Position numbers and translations under genes: made by a program. The notes beneath the pieces were generated by a model. It had not been told where the DNA came from, ran no database searches, and worked only from the letters and a program-made list of their open reading frames with translations. 47,050 nt of DNA from an uncultured Verrucomicrobiota bacterium. Its GTDB lineage: Bacteria; Verrucomicrobiota; Verrucomicrobiia; Limisphaerales; AAA164-E04. This document shows, in pieces, positions 8,352-18,009 of this stretch; position 1 is the first letter of the stretch, and each line of letters opens with the position of its first letter. Where the stretch lies: assembly GCA_913061285.1 (NCBI GenBank), contig CAJXVR010000015.1, forward strand, positions 1 through 47,050. Direction: 5' to 3'.

Positions 8352-11300
8352 ATGACAAAACAAACTTCTATGCCGGCCGCTCTACGCCGGTCTGTCGCAT
8401 TTCTGACTGTTTGGGGTCTAAGCGTCGCGTCGCTAGCGGCGGATCCCATCATTGACGGGATCCTCAACTCCAGTGATGGCTACAGCCACGGGTTCGCTGT
8501 TTCTGCAGAAGTCGAAAAGGGACCTACAATCAGCGACGCAGAGCTGTATCTTCACAAGGGATCAAACGGCGACATGTCGGTGCTCCTGAGGTTTCCAAGG
8601 AGTCTCAACGACAACAGCTATGGCGATACTCGGATCGGTTGGGGGAAAGACGCCCCGAGCGGGAAAAACCACAATTTTGAAGATCTGGAGGGAAGCGATG
8701 ACACCGAGTTCTTCGTCACTCTTGGATCGGGAGGATCGCTAGATTTTGTTTTCGACTTTATCGATAGCCAAGGAGGGGGCTTAGTCCATGGGCTCGAAGG
8801 TGAGGGGGGAGTTGAATCAGGAAACGCATCGGACATTTTGGCGACGGCAACATCCTTGTCCCGAAATTATAGCCTTTACGGGGCGTCGCATCCGGGATTG
8901 TTCCAAAATGGAGCGGATTCGCCAGCAGCGTCTTCGAGCTACGTTGTTCTCGATCCCACTTTTAGCGACTGGGAATTCTCGATCATATATGAGTTCAAGA
9001 TTCGAGGGGGCGCCTTGGGTAACTGGGATCCTTCAGATCCTAGCAGTGTCTTAGAGATTGGCACGAGCCATCACTCCCCAAATAAGATCGCTAAGAATAA
9101 GGTCAGGGAATTTGAGTTCGGCGGACCGATTGATCCTCCTGGTGGCGGCGGAGGCGGTGGGATCGCCGACGTGCTTTGTGCGGTTAACACGGCAGAGCAA
9201 TGCGGAACTGGGGATGCCTACGGAATGTGGATTCCAAATCTTCACGACAATCACTCTGATTGGACTTTTGAGTTTTCTCATGGTGAGTTTTCTGGCCTCA
9301 CGAGCGGCGACGCACGTTTGACGGCGGTTGCGCGCTTGGGGAACGGCAATGGATTCTCTCTTGATGTGACTTTTACGGATCGGGTTGTGAACCCTCCGAT
9401 GGGAAGTCCTAAAGGCCCTATTGACGGAAGTTGCTATACGCCCGACACCAGTGATTGGTTTTACTATGAAAACTTTACGGGAACTCTGACAGGATTGGCT
9501 GGAACCGATTATGAAGGGGCCGTCCTCCAAGTCACTCGTCGTGAGAAGGCATTTCAAGTGGGAGATGGTGCAAATCGACAAACGAATGATCTCGGTGGCA
9601 GTGGCTGGTTTGATTGGGTATTGGTCCAACAGACCTCTACAGAGGTGAAAATAGGGAGCGGTTCAAATGGCGATTTTAACTTTGCCCTCGAAAGCTGTTC
9701 CGTCGAGGTTCCAACAGTTTCAATCAGCGATGCGAAAGCACTTGAATGTGAAGGCCCCATGGAATTTGAAATCTGTCTCTCTGGTCCGACGGCCTCCCCA
9801 GTGACAATCAACTATGAGACTCAAGACAAATCTGCCAAAGACGGTGAAGACTACTCTGGCGGGGCTTCTTCGATCATTATTCCCGCAGGAACGACCTGCG
9901 TCACTTTGAGCATCCCTTTAATTGCGGATAATAAGGATGAGAGGGACGAGGACTTCGAGGTCGTCATTACCTCCGCGACCGGCGCGACTATCAGTGACGA
10001 CACCGGGAAAGGAAAGATTGAGGACTGTGACCCCATTATTCCTGAGATTAGCATTAGCGACGTTACGGTGCTGGAATGTGAAGGACCTGCTGTTTTCGAG
10101 ATCTGCCTCTCAGAATTAAGTCGTGCTGACGTAACCTTTGATTACAAGACCAAGGATGGGAGCGCGAGTAAGAGTAGTGACTATACCGAAACGAAGGGGA
10201 CCCTAATGATTAAGGCAGGCGAGCGATGTGTTCGCGTTGAAGTGCCGATCACACGAGACAACAGGGACGAAAACGATGAGACGTTTGAGCTTGAACTCTC
10301 GGAAGCTGAAAATGCCACTTTCGCTGACAATAAAGGGAAAGCGACCATCCGCGACTGTGAAGTGAAGGATATCGAGGTCACGATTAGCGATGCCGTTGTG
10401 TTTGAGTGTGATGGTCCAATCCGATTCGAAGTTTGCCTCTCTGAGAATGCTCCAGAGAACTTAACGTTCGCTTACCGGACGATTGCTGGAACGGCCAGTT
10501 CTGGTGGTGGTGACTACGATGGAACGTCATTCCGACAATTTACGATCGATGAGGGGCAAAAATGCGCGTTCATCGAAATCGATGTTTTTGAGAATCGTGA
10601 CGAGCTTGACGAAGAGAATTTCACCGTGCGCATTGGTAACGCTCCTTCTGAGCGTTACGTCTTTGTTAGAAACGAGGCGACCGGCACTATTCGAGAATGT
10701 GAGCAACCACCAACGATTCCTGATGATATGTGTGTTGTCGATACTGCGCTCAACTGTGGTGAAGGGGCCGAGTATGGCATGTGGCTTCCAAACCTCCATG
10801 CCGGGCAGTCGGACATCACCTTTGAATTCGAATCAGCTCAATTTACTGGGCTTCAGAGCGGTGATGCACTCCTAACCGCGATTGCGACTCTTGGAAATGG
10901 CAACGGCTTCATTGTGAATGCAACCTTTACCGGGAGAACGATCGTTCCTCCTTCGGGAAGCCCTAAAGAGCCGGTAGATCCTAGTTGTTACGATCTCGAT
11001 GCTTCAGATTGGTTCTATTATACTGGGTTGACCGCAACACTTACCGGATTACCTGGGACCGATTTTGAGGGTGCCGAATTGTCACTGACTCGTCGCGGTG
11101 AGGCCTTCCAAGTGGGAGTAGGGGCAAATCGACAAACCAATGTTCTTGGAGCGAGTGGTTGGTTCAATTGGGAGCAGACAAATCAATCGAACCCTGTCAT
11201 TGATCTCCAGAACGACGGTAACGGTGATTTCAACTTTGATATGGTAGAATGTGATCCCGTTCTTCCTGAAATCTCTATCAGCGGAAGCTCAGTGTTGGAA

Positions 11301-14120
11301 TGCGAGAGTCCGGCGACCTTTGAGGTTTGTTTGTCAGGGATCAGTCCTGTCGATGTCACGGTCAACTATGCGACGGCCGATGGGACAGCGACCGCTCCTT
11401 CTGACTACACGGCTAGCAGTGGCAGCCTAACGATTCCTGCAGGGCAACTTTGTGCCAACATTGAGGTGGCCATCAGTGATGATGGAAATCCTGAGTCACA
11501 GGAGAATTTCACGGTCGTTCTTTCTGGCGCCATTGGGGCGGTCATTGGATCGGGGACAGGAACAGGGACCATTGAGGATTGTGAAGTTGAACTTCCGAAT
11601 GTCTCAGTTATCGATGCTCGAGGATTTGCCGAGTGCGATGGGCCTGCCATCTTTGAGGTCTGTCTTGATGAGATCACGAAGTCAGCGATCCAAATCACCT
11701 ACGAGACCCGAGACCTTACTGCGACTGCAGGCCTGGACTATGTCTCAACGAGTGGGACGGTAACGATTGCTGTTGGTGAACGTTGTGCTGAGATCCGCGT
11801 AGACGTTCTTGAAGACTTCTTGACCGAAGGAGATGAGACCTTTGAGCTCGTAATTACTGAAGCCGTCGGTGCAACGATCGATGACGGTGTTGGCCTGGCG
11901 ACGATCAAAGATTGTCCTCCTGATCCAATCACAATCTCGATCACTGACACCCGTGCCAAGGAGTGTGAAGGTCCAATGACCTTCCAAGTCTGTCTTTCCC
12001 GTGTTTCAGATGTGGACATCACGGTCGATTATGCTACCGCAAATGGCACCGCTCAGGCAGGGCTCGACTACACGGGAGGAAGTGGGACGGTAACGATTCC
12101 CGCTGGAACGAAGTGTGTGGATCTTGAAATCCCCACGTTGGAGGATAACACGGCGGAACCCAACGAGACATTCTTCGTCAATCTTTCCAACTCAAGTGGG
12201 CCCGCAATCTCTGATGACCAAGGCGTAGGAACCATTGGCGATTGTCCTCCTAAACTTCCGACGATCTCGATCAATGACATCTCAGTCTTCGAATGTAAGG
12301 GTCCAGCGGTATTTGAGGTATGCCTGTCTGAGGTGAGCGAGAATGAAGTCACGGTCAGTTACTCAACGGCTAATGGGAGCGCAATCGCACCAGCTGACTA
12401 TGCCTCAGGCAGCGGAGTGCTCACCATTCCTGCGGATACACAATGTGTCACCTTTACAGTCGAAGTGGTTGACGATGGTTCGGAGGAGGGGCCGGAAACA
12501 TTCCTCATTAATCTTAGCAATGCTACCAATGCGACAATAGCTGATGATCAGGGAGTAGGGACGATTCATGATTGTGATCCTGTTCCGCCAACCGTTTCCA
12601 TCGCCAACACCCGAGTCGAAGAGTGTAATGGGCCAGCGACGTTTACTGTTTGTCTCTCCGAGGTATCCTCTGAGGATGTCACGGTGAACTACACGACTGT
12701 GGATGGCACGGCAACAAGCCCTGGTGACTATCTTTCTGGTTCCGGAACCGTGACTATTCTTGCTGGGCAGGAATGCGCCACCTTTACCGTGGATATTGTC
12801 AATGATGGGATTGATGAAACGCCAGAAACGTTCTTGGTCAATCTGAGCGATCCGATCAATGCGACGATTGATGACGGTCAGGGCGTGGCAACGATCCACG
12901 ATTGCGAGAAGCCCGAAATTTCAATCACTGGTAAGATTGTTAGTGAGTGTGACGATGAGGTGGTGCTTGATGTATGTTTGTCCGTTGAGAGTGATTTTGA
13001 CGTGACCGTAGATTATGCGACGAGCAACGGAACCGCTATTGCCGGAGACGATTACACGTCGACGACTGGGACACTGACGATACCTGCTGGGCAACTGTGT
13101 GGCACAGTGACCGTTGGCCTACTGAACGAAAACGTTGCCGAGCCTGATGAAACGTTCTTGGTAACGATCAGTAACGCTCAAGGGGCTGTCATTACTGACG
13201 ACGTCGCGACGGTGACCATCAAAGATTGCACGATTCCTCCGGATGAAGATCCAACGATCACGATTCTTGATCCAGACTTGGTGAAAGAATGTGAAGCCGA
13301 TCAGATCGTGTTCACGGTCTGCCTTAACGAATCAGGAGATCAGGTCATTACCGTTAATTGGACAACGCAAGACGGCTCGGCTACAGCTGGTCAGGACTAC
13401 GTTGCAGCGAGCGGGACACTGACCTTCCAACCTGGCAGTGTGAAACCGGATTCTCCGATCGTGATTGCTTTGATCGATGATGCCATTGATGAAGCCCCGG
13501 AACAATTCAGTGTTGTATTGAGTAATCCTACGAATTCAACAATTGCTGACGGCACGGGTGTGGCAACGATTCAAGATTGCGGCGACGATCCGACGGCAGT
13601 CGAGTTGATCGGATTTTCGGTCGAACAAGATGGTTTAGGCGGGGTTGTCCTGAAGTGGGAAACAGCAAGTGAGTTCGAGACGGCTGGCTTTGAACTTCAT
13701 CGGGCAAACACGAGTGGGAGCACCGGGTTTAGCATTCAGTCGGTGACGACTAAGATGGTCCTTGCGAAAGGAAGCACAGGGGAAGGGGCATCATACAGTT
13801 ATGCCGATCAACCTGGCTACGGTCGCTTTACCTATCAATTAGAGGAGATTGAACTTGATGGGCATCGTGAGCGGATCGGAACCATTGCGGTTGACGTTGC
13901 GCCAATGTTTACTTCGATTGAACCGAGCAGCGAAGGAATCGTGCTGACCTTTCCTACCATGGAAGGTTGGGAGTTCTCCATCGACGTTCGCGATAGTTGG
14001 AACGCAGATGGCGAATGGGCCCCGCTGACAGGTGCGCCGCACGGATCTGGTCGAGTGATTGATGCTGAGGCCGGTAGCAGCGCGGGTCGCTTCTATCGCA
14101 TTACGGCGACGCGAAAATAG
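8352..14120 (+). CDS. Giant secreted protein with ten cysteine-patterned Calx-beta repeats
   Basis: A 1922-residue exported protein. It opens with a signal peptide (about 1-30, cleavage near SLA-AD), an N-terminal domain to about 260, a PPGGGGGGG hinge, and a domain with the motif YGMWIPNL (about 270-452). Three Calx-beta repeats follow (about 454-785), then a second copy of the YGMW domain (YGMWLPNLH, about 789-970) and seven more Calx-beta repeats (about 970-1745). Each repeat carries ECxGP, then F-x-V-CLS, then a Cys at the C-V strand, and usually ends in DC; four regularly placed cysteines per repeat suggest disulfides. Near the C-terminus is WETASEFETAGFELH, an extracellular beta-sandwich motif, then a tail with GAPHGSG and GRFYRI shared with the next gene. 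Canonical Calx-beta domains bind calcium. Likely a surface or extracellular adhesive/structural protein; its link to the peptide genes is inferred from position. Confidence 0.88.
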   Translation: MTKQTSMPAALRRSVAFLTVWGLSVASLAADPIIDGILNSSDGYSHGFAVSAEVEKGPTISDAELYLHKGSNGDMSVLLRFPRSLNDNSYGDTRIGWGKDAPSGKNHNFEDLEGSDDTEFFVTLGSGGSLDFVFDFIDSQGGGLVHGLEGEGGVESGNASDILATATSLSRNYSLYGASHPGLFQNGADSPAASSSYVVLDPTFSDWEFSIIYEFKIRGGALGNWDPSDPSSVLEIGTSHHSPNKIAKNKVREFEFGGPIDPPGGGGGGGIADVLCAVNTAEQCGTGDAYGMWIPNLHDNHSDWTFEFSHGEFSGLTSGDARLTAVARLGNGNGFSLDVTFTDRVVNPPMGSPKGPIDGSCYTPDTSDWFYYENFTGTLTGLAGTDYEGAVLQVTRREKAFQVGDGANRQTNDLGGSGWFDWVLVQQTSTEVKIGSGSNGDFNFALESCSVEVPTVSISDAKALECEGPMEFEICLSGPTASPVTINYETQDKSAKDGEDYSGGASSIIIPAGTTCVTLSIPLIADNKDERDEDFEVVITSATGATISDDTGKGKIEDCDPIIPEISISDVTVLECEGPAVFEICLSELSRADVTFDYKTKDGSASKSSDYTETKGTLMIKAGERCVRVEVPITRDNRDENDETFELELSEAENATFADNKGKATIRDCEVKDIEVTISDAVVFECDGPIRFEVCLSENAPENLTFAYRTIAGTASSGGGDYDGTSFRQFTIDEGQKCAFIEIDVFENRDELDEENFTVRIGNAPSERYVFVRNEATGTIRECEQPPTIPDDMCVVDTALNCGEGAEYGMWLPNLHAGQSDITFEFESAQFTGLQSGDALLTAIATLGNGNGFIVNATFTGRTIVPPSGSPKEPVDPSCYDLDASDWFYYTGLTATLTGLPGTDFEGAELSLTRRGEAFQVGVGANRQTNVLGASGWFNWEQTNQSNPVIDLQNDGNGDFNFDMVECDPVLPEISISGSSVLECESPATFEVCLSGISPVDVTVNYATADGTATAPSDYTASSGSLTIPAGQLCANIEVAISDDGNPESQENFTVVLSGAIGAVIGSGTGTGTIEDCEVELPNVSVIDARGFAECDGPAIFEVCLDEITKSAIQITYETRDLTATAGLDYVSTSGTVTIAVGERCAEIRVDVLEDFLTEGDETFELVITEAVGATIDDGVGLATIKDCPPDPITISITDTRAKECEGPMTFQVCLSRVSDVDITVDYATANGTAQAGLDYTGGSGTVTIPAGTKCVDLEIPTLEDNTAEPNETFFVNLSNSSGPAISDDQGVGTIGDCPPKLPTISINDISVFECKGPAVFEVCLSEVSENEVTVSYSTANGSAIAPADYASGSGVLTIPADTQCVTFTVEVVDDGSEEGPETFLINLSNATNATIADDQGVGTIHDCDPVPPTVSIANTRVEECNGPATFTVCLSEVSSEDVTVNYTTVDGTATSPGDYLSGSGTVTILAGQECATFTVDIVNDGIDETPETFLVNLSDPINATIDDGQGVATIHDCEKPEISITGKIVSECDDEVVLDVCLSVESDFDVTVDYATSNGTAIAGDDYTSTTGTLTIPAGQLCGTVTVGLLNENVAEPDETFLVTISNAQGAVITDDVATVTIKDCTIPPDEDPTITILDPDLVKECEADQIVFTVCLNESGDQVITVNWTTQDGSATAGQDYVAASGTLTFQPGSVKPDSPIVIALIDDAIDEAPEQFSVVLSNPTNSTIADGTGVATIQDCGDDPTAVELIGFSVEQDGLGGVVLKWETASEFETAGFELHRANTSGSTGFSIQSVTTKMVLAKGSTGEGASYSYADQPGYGRFTYQLEEIELDGHRERIGTIAVDVAPMFTSIEPSSEGIVLTFPTMEGWEFSIDVRDSWNADGEWAPLTGAPHGSGRVIDAEAGSSAGRFYRITATRK

Positions 14121-14150
14121 TTGCAGCCCTAAAAGGCTGAATTGGTTTAA

Positions 14151-14183
14151 AAGTCCGGGAACATCCTTGTTTCCGGACTTTTT
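14151..14183 (+). terminator. Rho-independent terminator after the Calx-beta gene
   Basis: A 13-bp stem, AAGTCCGGGAACA pairing with TGTTTCCGGACTT around the loop TCCT, with one G-U pair, followed by a run of T residues ending at 14183. It lies 30 bp after the stop of the Calx-beta gene, so that gene forms its own transcript or is largely separated from the C25 protease gene. Confidence 0.88.
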
Positions 14184-14225
14184 CTTTGTGGGGGTAGTTT
14201 GGATTTGTGAGCGAGACTTCGCGAT

Positions 14226-14240
14226 TGGCATAGGACTGGC
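14226..14240 (+). promoter_or_regulatory. Possible sigma-54 type -24/-12 promoter before the C25 protease gene
   Basis: TGGCAT-AGGAC-TGGC matches the sigma-54 layout with GG at 14227-14228 and GC at 14239-14240, ten bases apart; the -12 element has one mismatch to TTGC. It lies downstream of the terminator and 70 bp before the ATG at 14310, which is a sensible place. A chance match is possible because no enhancer site or activator gene is visible. Confidence 0.3.
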
Positions 14241-14309
14241 TTTGGGGCAATAATCCTGAACGGTGATGGATTCAATTTAGGTGTCGGTGATTACTTTGAG
14301 AATTGATAA

Positions 14310-17300
14310 ATGAGAAGCCTGCTTTTAGTTGCCTGTGTGCTCAGTAGCACTTTCGGTGGTGTGTCTGATCTTTATGGAAAGGATTACTCATGGGGGAAAG
14401 TCACGGTGCTACGAAGTGATAAGCGATTTCTTGAGTTCGAATGGGTGATGGAGTGGCCTGAGGCTGCAAGCAACGAAACGGGTGTGTTCGATCCATCCAT
14501 GCTGGAATTACCGGGGAGCCAGCTTACTCCGGAATCGAGCTCTGTCGTGCCATTGACCATTGGCGCTTCATTCTCGTTACCAGCATCACAGGGGGTGTCC
14601 ATCGAAATTCTAGACTTTGAAACAGAGGAGTTTTTTGGTGTTAGTGGATCGGAAGTTGATCGTGCATTGCGAACCTTGCGCTATCGTGATTTCGTTTCGA
14701 CTGGAAATCCGACCGGTGTTGATTTCCTCAATGTTACATCCGAAAACATAAATCGGCTGGGTGCTGACGGTCTGCCGAAGTTTGTCGGTATCTCCTCCGT
14801 AGGATGGCTTCGTGAACATCGGGTTCTCACGCTTCAATGTCATCCGGTGAGGGTCGATCGTGACCAGGAACGTGTCGAGCGGTTGAAACGACTAACAGGG
14901 CGATTACATATCTCGGAGCCGGTGGCAGCTGATGAGGTTGCAAAGCGCGCTCAAAGACTACGTTCGAAAGTGTTTGATGATGTTGTGGGCAAGCAAGTCG
15001 TCAACCCCATCGAGAACCTCGTTCAGTCAAGTTCTAAGAATGGGCTTCGCAAGGCTGCGCATTCGGGTGTTGAAGACGAAGGGGAGCATTTGCGTGTGTC
15101 GTTCGTTGAGACAGGGATTTACGAACTGAGCGCCGCAAGCCTCGCTTCACAGGGATTAGAGTTGTCGGAGATTGAGTCGACGAGTTTTCAGCTCTTTGAT
15201 GGGGAGGGAGAATTGCCACTACATGTCGTCGACGGCGGTGACGGGCGTTTAGACGGGAGAGATCGAATCGTTTTTTATGGCGAGAAACTGAGAAGTATCT
15301 ACTCAGTAACGAACTCTTATGTGCTTCGTTGGGGCGAAGGCGAAGGCGTCAGAATGTCAGAAGAACCCGCTTCGGTTTCAGGTTCGGTCGGATTTCCTTC
15401 AGAGTCCTTGGAGACAGCTCATTTTGAAGAAGACCTTCATTATTGGCAGAATATGGTTGATGGTGAGGGGGAGGATCACTGGTTTTGGGAGTCTCAATTG
15501 AGTGGCCCTGACCGCCGGGATTATACCGTTAACGTGACAGATATTTCGGCTGCCTCCTCGGATCCTGTGAGACTGGCGGTCGCAATGAAGGGGTTGTCTT
15601 CGATTCCAGAGGTTACTCCCGATCATCATACTCGAATTTACCTCAATGGTAGTCTCGTGGGTGATAGTCTCTGGGATGGGAATGCTCGTTTTGTTCAGGA
15701 AGCGACGCTTGATGTTTCTCAGCTCATTGAAGGAGATAATGTGGTCGGAGTCGAAATCGTAGGGGACCTTCCCGTCGCTCTCGACCAGGTTTTTATCGAC
15801 TGGATTGAAATTGATTATCCCCGGAGACTTGTCGCTGATGACGGCCACTTGGCATTTAATGGTGGCTTTGGTCCCAATTTGGTTTCTGGATTTAGAAACG
15901 ATTCGATTGAGATCTATGATGTTACCGATGCTAGAAGTGTTTCTCGGCTTACTGAGGAAACGATTCAACTTGCAGCTCAAGGGTTTACTGCGGCTTTCGA
16001 AAGTTCTCGCTTTCCGGTCGGGCGATTCGTTGTTTTGGATAGGTTCGGGTTTCGCTCGCCGACGGACCTTGAATTGGTCTCAAGCTCCCATTGGAAGCGT
16101 TCCGATCATCAGGCAGATTATCTCATTATTAGTCATCGGTCATTCGTTCCGTCACTTCATCCGCTGGCTCAGCGGAAAAGAGAACAGGGAATATCGGTTG
16201 CCGTCATTCCTGTTGATGATCTCTATGATGAGTTTTCGGGAGGCGTGCCAACTGCAGAAGCGATTAAGTCCTTTGTGAGCTTTGCCTATCATGAATGGGA
16301 GGATCCGGCACCTGCGTACCTTCTGCTAGTTGGGGATTCGACGATTGATCCAAGAGATATTTTTGAGAGTGGAACGCCAAACCTGGTGCCGTCAGAGATT
16401 ACAGAAATGAACTTTTTCGGTGAGTCTGTAAGTGACGATGGCTTTGCTCGTGTCGACGGCGATGATGTGCTGCCGGATCTTCTCGTAGGGCGACTGCCTG
16501 CCGAATCGCTTGATGGTCTCGCGTTAATGATTCAGAAAACGCTCGATTATGAGAGATTAGAAACTGACCAGGAATGGAATAGTCAAGTGCTCGTTGTCGC
16601 GGATGATGATTCGGAGGTGTATGAAGTGTTGTCGGAAAGCTTGGTCAATGGATTGCCGGATGGCTTCGATGCGGATCGTGTCTATCTTTCGTCATACCCT
16701 CCAGGGGATCCGACGTCTGATATTGTTGAAGAGCTAAACGAGGGACAGCTAATGGTCAACTACACCGGTCACGGGAGTCGGTCTACTTGGGGGATAGGAG
16801 ATATTGGCGGGATAATGCTTGAAAATGCTGACGCTGCTGTGTTGACCAACGGTGAGGCTCTCTCAGTGGTGACAGTGGCGAATTGTTTGAACGGATTCTT
16901 TGTTGCGCGTTCGGCAAAGCCCTGCCTTGCGGAAATTTTCCTGAGGAATTCAAGTGGGGGTGCCGTTGCTGCGTGGGCGCCAACGTCACTAGGATTTCCG
17001 TCAGGGCATCGCTTGCTCGTGGGGAAATTCTATGAGGAGATCTTCCTGCGGGATCAAATCGAACTTGGTGCTGCTGTTCTCGGTGCCAAGGTTGCTACCT
17101 TGACCGATGGGGGGTTCTTTGCTGATCAAGTGAAGAGTTATACTTTTTTTGGGGATCCGGCTCTTCAGCTAGCGGTGCCGAATCGGATCAGCCCCGTAGT
17201 GATTACGATCGCCTTGAGTGATGAAGGGGATTTGGAACTACTGTTCAATGCTAGAGATGGGCGTGAATATGTGATTGAAAGCTCGCCGTTCCTCGGGGTG

Positions 17301-17435
17301 GAGGCAGTTTGGGAAGCTCTTCCCGGGGCTCCGCATAATTCAGGGAACGTTCGAATCGCCCCAGATGAGGGCGGGCGGTATTTTCGGGTCGCGAGCTCGC
17401 TGAGCGAATCGGCTCCTGCGGTGATGGAGCAATAG
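14310..17435 (+). CDS. Secreted C25-family (gingipain/PorU-like) cysteine protease
   Basis: A 1041-residue exported protease. It has a signal peptide (about 1-24), a long N-terminal region, and a PorU-like beta domain at about 255-350 (RVSFVETGIYELSA, then DRIVFYGEKL). The C25 catalytic domain runs from about 600 (ADYLIISHRSF, then LLLVGDSTIDPRD) to about 960. The catalytic pair is clear: H821 in YTGHGS and C859 in VANCLNG. The C-terminal tail (about 965-1041) contains ALPGAPHNSG and GRYFRV, the same pattern as the end of the Calx-beta protein, so both may share an export or anchoring signal. C25 proteases include gingipains and PorU, the type IX secretion sortase; no other type IX genes are present here. 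It could process the Calx-beta protein or the small peptide (inference). Length and domain order argue against a truncated gene. Confidence 0.87.
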   Translation: MRSLLLVACVLSSTFGGVSDLYGKDYSWGKVTVLRSDKRFLEFEWVMEWPEAASNETGVFDPSMLELPGSQLTPESSSVVPLTIGASFSLPASQGVSIEILDFETEEFFGVSGSEVDRALRTLRYRDFVSTGNPTGVDFLNVTSENINRLGADGLPKFVGISSVGWLREHRVLTLQCHPVRVDRDQERVERLKRLTGRLHISEPVAADEVAKRAQRLRSKVFDDVVGKQVVNPIENLVQSSSKNGLRKAAHSGVEDEGEHLRVSFVETGIYELSAASLASQGLELSEIESTSFQLFDGEGELPLHVVDGGDGRLDGRDRIVFYGEKLRSIYSVTNSYVLRWGEGEGVRMSEEPASVSGSVGFPSESLETAHFEEDLHYWQNMVDGEGEDHWFWESQLSGPDRRDYTVNVTDISAASSDPVRLAVAMKGLSSIPEVTPDHHTRIYLNGSLVGDSLWDGNARFVQEATLDVSQLIEGDNVVGVEIVGDLPVALDQVFIDWIEIDYPRRLVADDGHLAFNGGFGPNLVSGFRNDSIEIYDVTDARSVSRLTEETIQLAAQGFTAAFESSRFPVGRFVVLDRFGFRSPTDLELVSSSHWKRSDHQADYLIISHRSFVPSLHPLAQRKREQGISVAVIPVDDLYDEFSGGVPTAEAIKSFVSFAYHEWEDPAPAYLLLVGDSTIDPRDIFESGTPNLVPSEITEMNFFGESVSDDGFARVDGDDVLPDLLVGRLPAESLDGLALMIQKTLDYERLETDQEWNSQVLVVADDDSEVYEVLSESLVNGLPDGFDADRVYLSSYPPGDPTSDIVEELNEGQLMVNYTGHGSRSTWGIGDIGGIMLENADAAVLTNGEALSVVTVANCLNGFFVARSAKPCLAEIFLRNSSGGAVAAWAPTSLGFPSGHRLLVGKFYEEIFLRDQIELGAAVLGAKVATLTDGGFFADQVKSYTFFGDPALQLAVPNRISPVVITIALSDEGDLELLFNARDGREYVIESSPFLGVEAVWEALPGAPHNSGNVRIAPDEGGRYFRVASSLSESAPAVMEQ

Positions 17436-17466
17436 GGAGCGTTGGTTCAAAGCAATCGTATCTACG

Positions 17467-18009
17467 ATGAGTGTTGTTATTGAGAAGCACCTATTCTTGC
17501 CCTCTCAGGGGATTCCCAATCATCCGCTATTTCCTTTACTGATCTATCGATCTGTCCTTGATGCAGAATCGATTTCCGGTGCGAGGGATTTCTTTGCACT
17601 CTTCAAATCTCGAAATTGGGGGAACGCCTGGCAGAATGGTGTGTTTCCTTATCATCATTTTCATAGCAATACTCACGAAGTATTGGGAGTTTTTAGTGGG
17701 CGAGCGAGTGTCGGGTTCGGCGGAGAGGAAGGCGTAGAAAAAGAGATTGGCCGTGGGGATGTTGTCGTGATTCCTGCGGGAGTTGGACATAAAGCCCTTT
17801 CGGCCAGTGAGGATTTTGGTGTTGTTGGTGCTTATCCTGAAGAACGTTCGCCGGATCTCCTCTCAGGAGAGACTCCGGTCCAACTATCGCTTGCGCATGC
17901 CATCTCATTGGTGCCAATTCCAGAGCAAGATCCTGTCTACGGGAAAGACGGACCGCTTTTCGCTGAATGGCAGAACCACTCGCCAAGCGGCAAAATGGGG
18001 ACTGGGTGA
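17467..18009 (+). CDS. Cupin-domain protein, YjlB-like
   Basis: A 180-residue single-domain cupin. Two cupin motifs are visible: FHSNTHEVLGVFSG (histidine/glutamate metal ligands) and GDVVVIPAGVGHKAL with the second-motif His. The N-terminal segment with IPNHPLFPLLIYR matches the YjlB family as I know it, whose enzymatic role is unknown. No signal peptide is present, so it should be cytoplasmic, unlike its two upstream neighbours. It follows the C25 protease gene by 31 bp on the same strand and precedes the small-peptide gene by 247 bp, so it may be read with the protease. A role in modifying the peptide cannot be read from the sequence; it may be an unrelated passenger. Confidence 0.8.
   Translation: MSVVIEKHLFLPSQGIPNHPLFPLLIYRSVLDAESISGARDFFALFKSRNWGNAWQNGVFPYHHFHSNTHEVLGVFSGRASVGFGGEEGVEKEIGRGDVVVIPAGVGHKALSASEDFGVVGAYPEERSPDLLSGETPVQLSLAHAISLVPIPEQDPVYGKDGPLFAEWQNHSPSGKMGTG

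Noticed and set aside
8138..8455. 105-residue plus-strand frame upstream of the Calx-beta gene
   Set aside because: Starts at TTG in a palindrome, overlaps the strong Calx-beta coding region in another frame and matches no family.
9700..13600. Calx-beta region as a DNA tandem repeat or assembly artefact
   Set aside because: Repeats are similar in protein motif but diverged in DNA and coding frame is intact throughout, so it is a genuine repeat protein.
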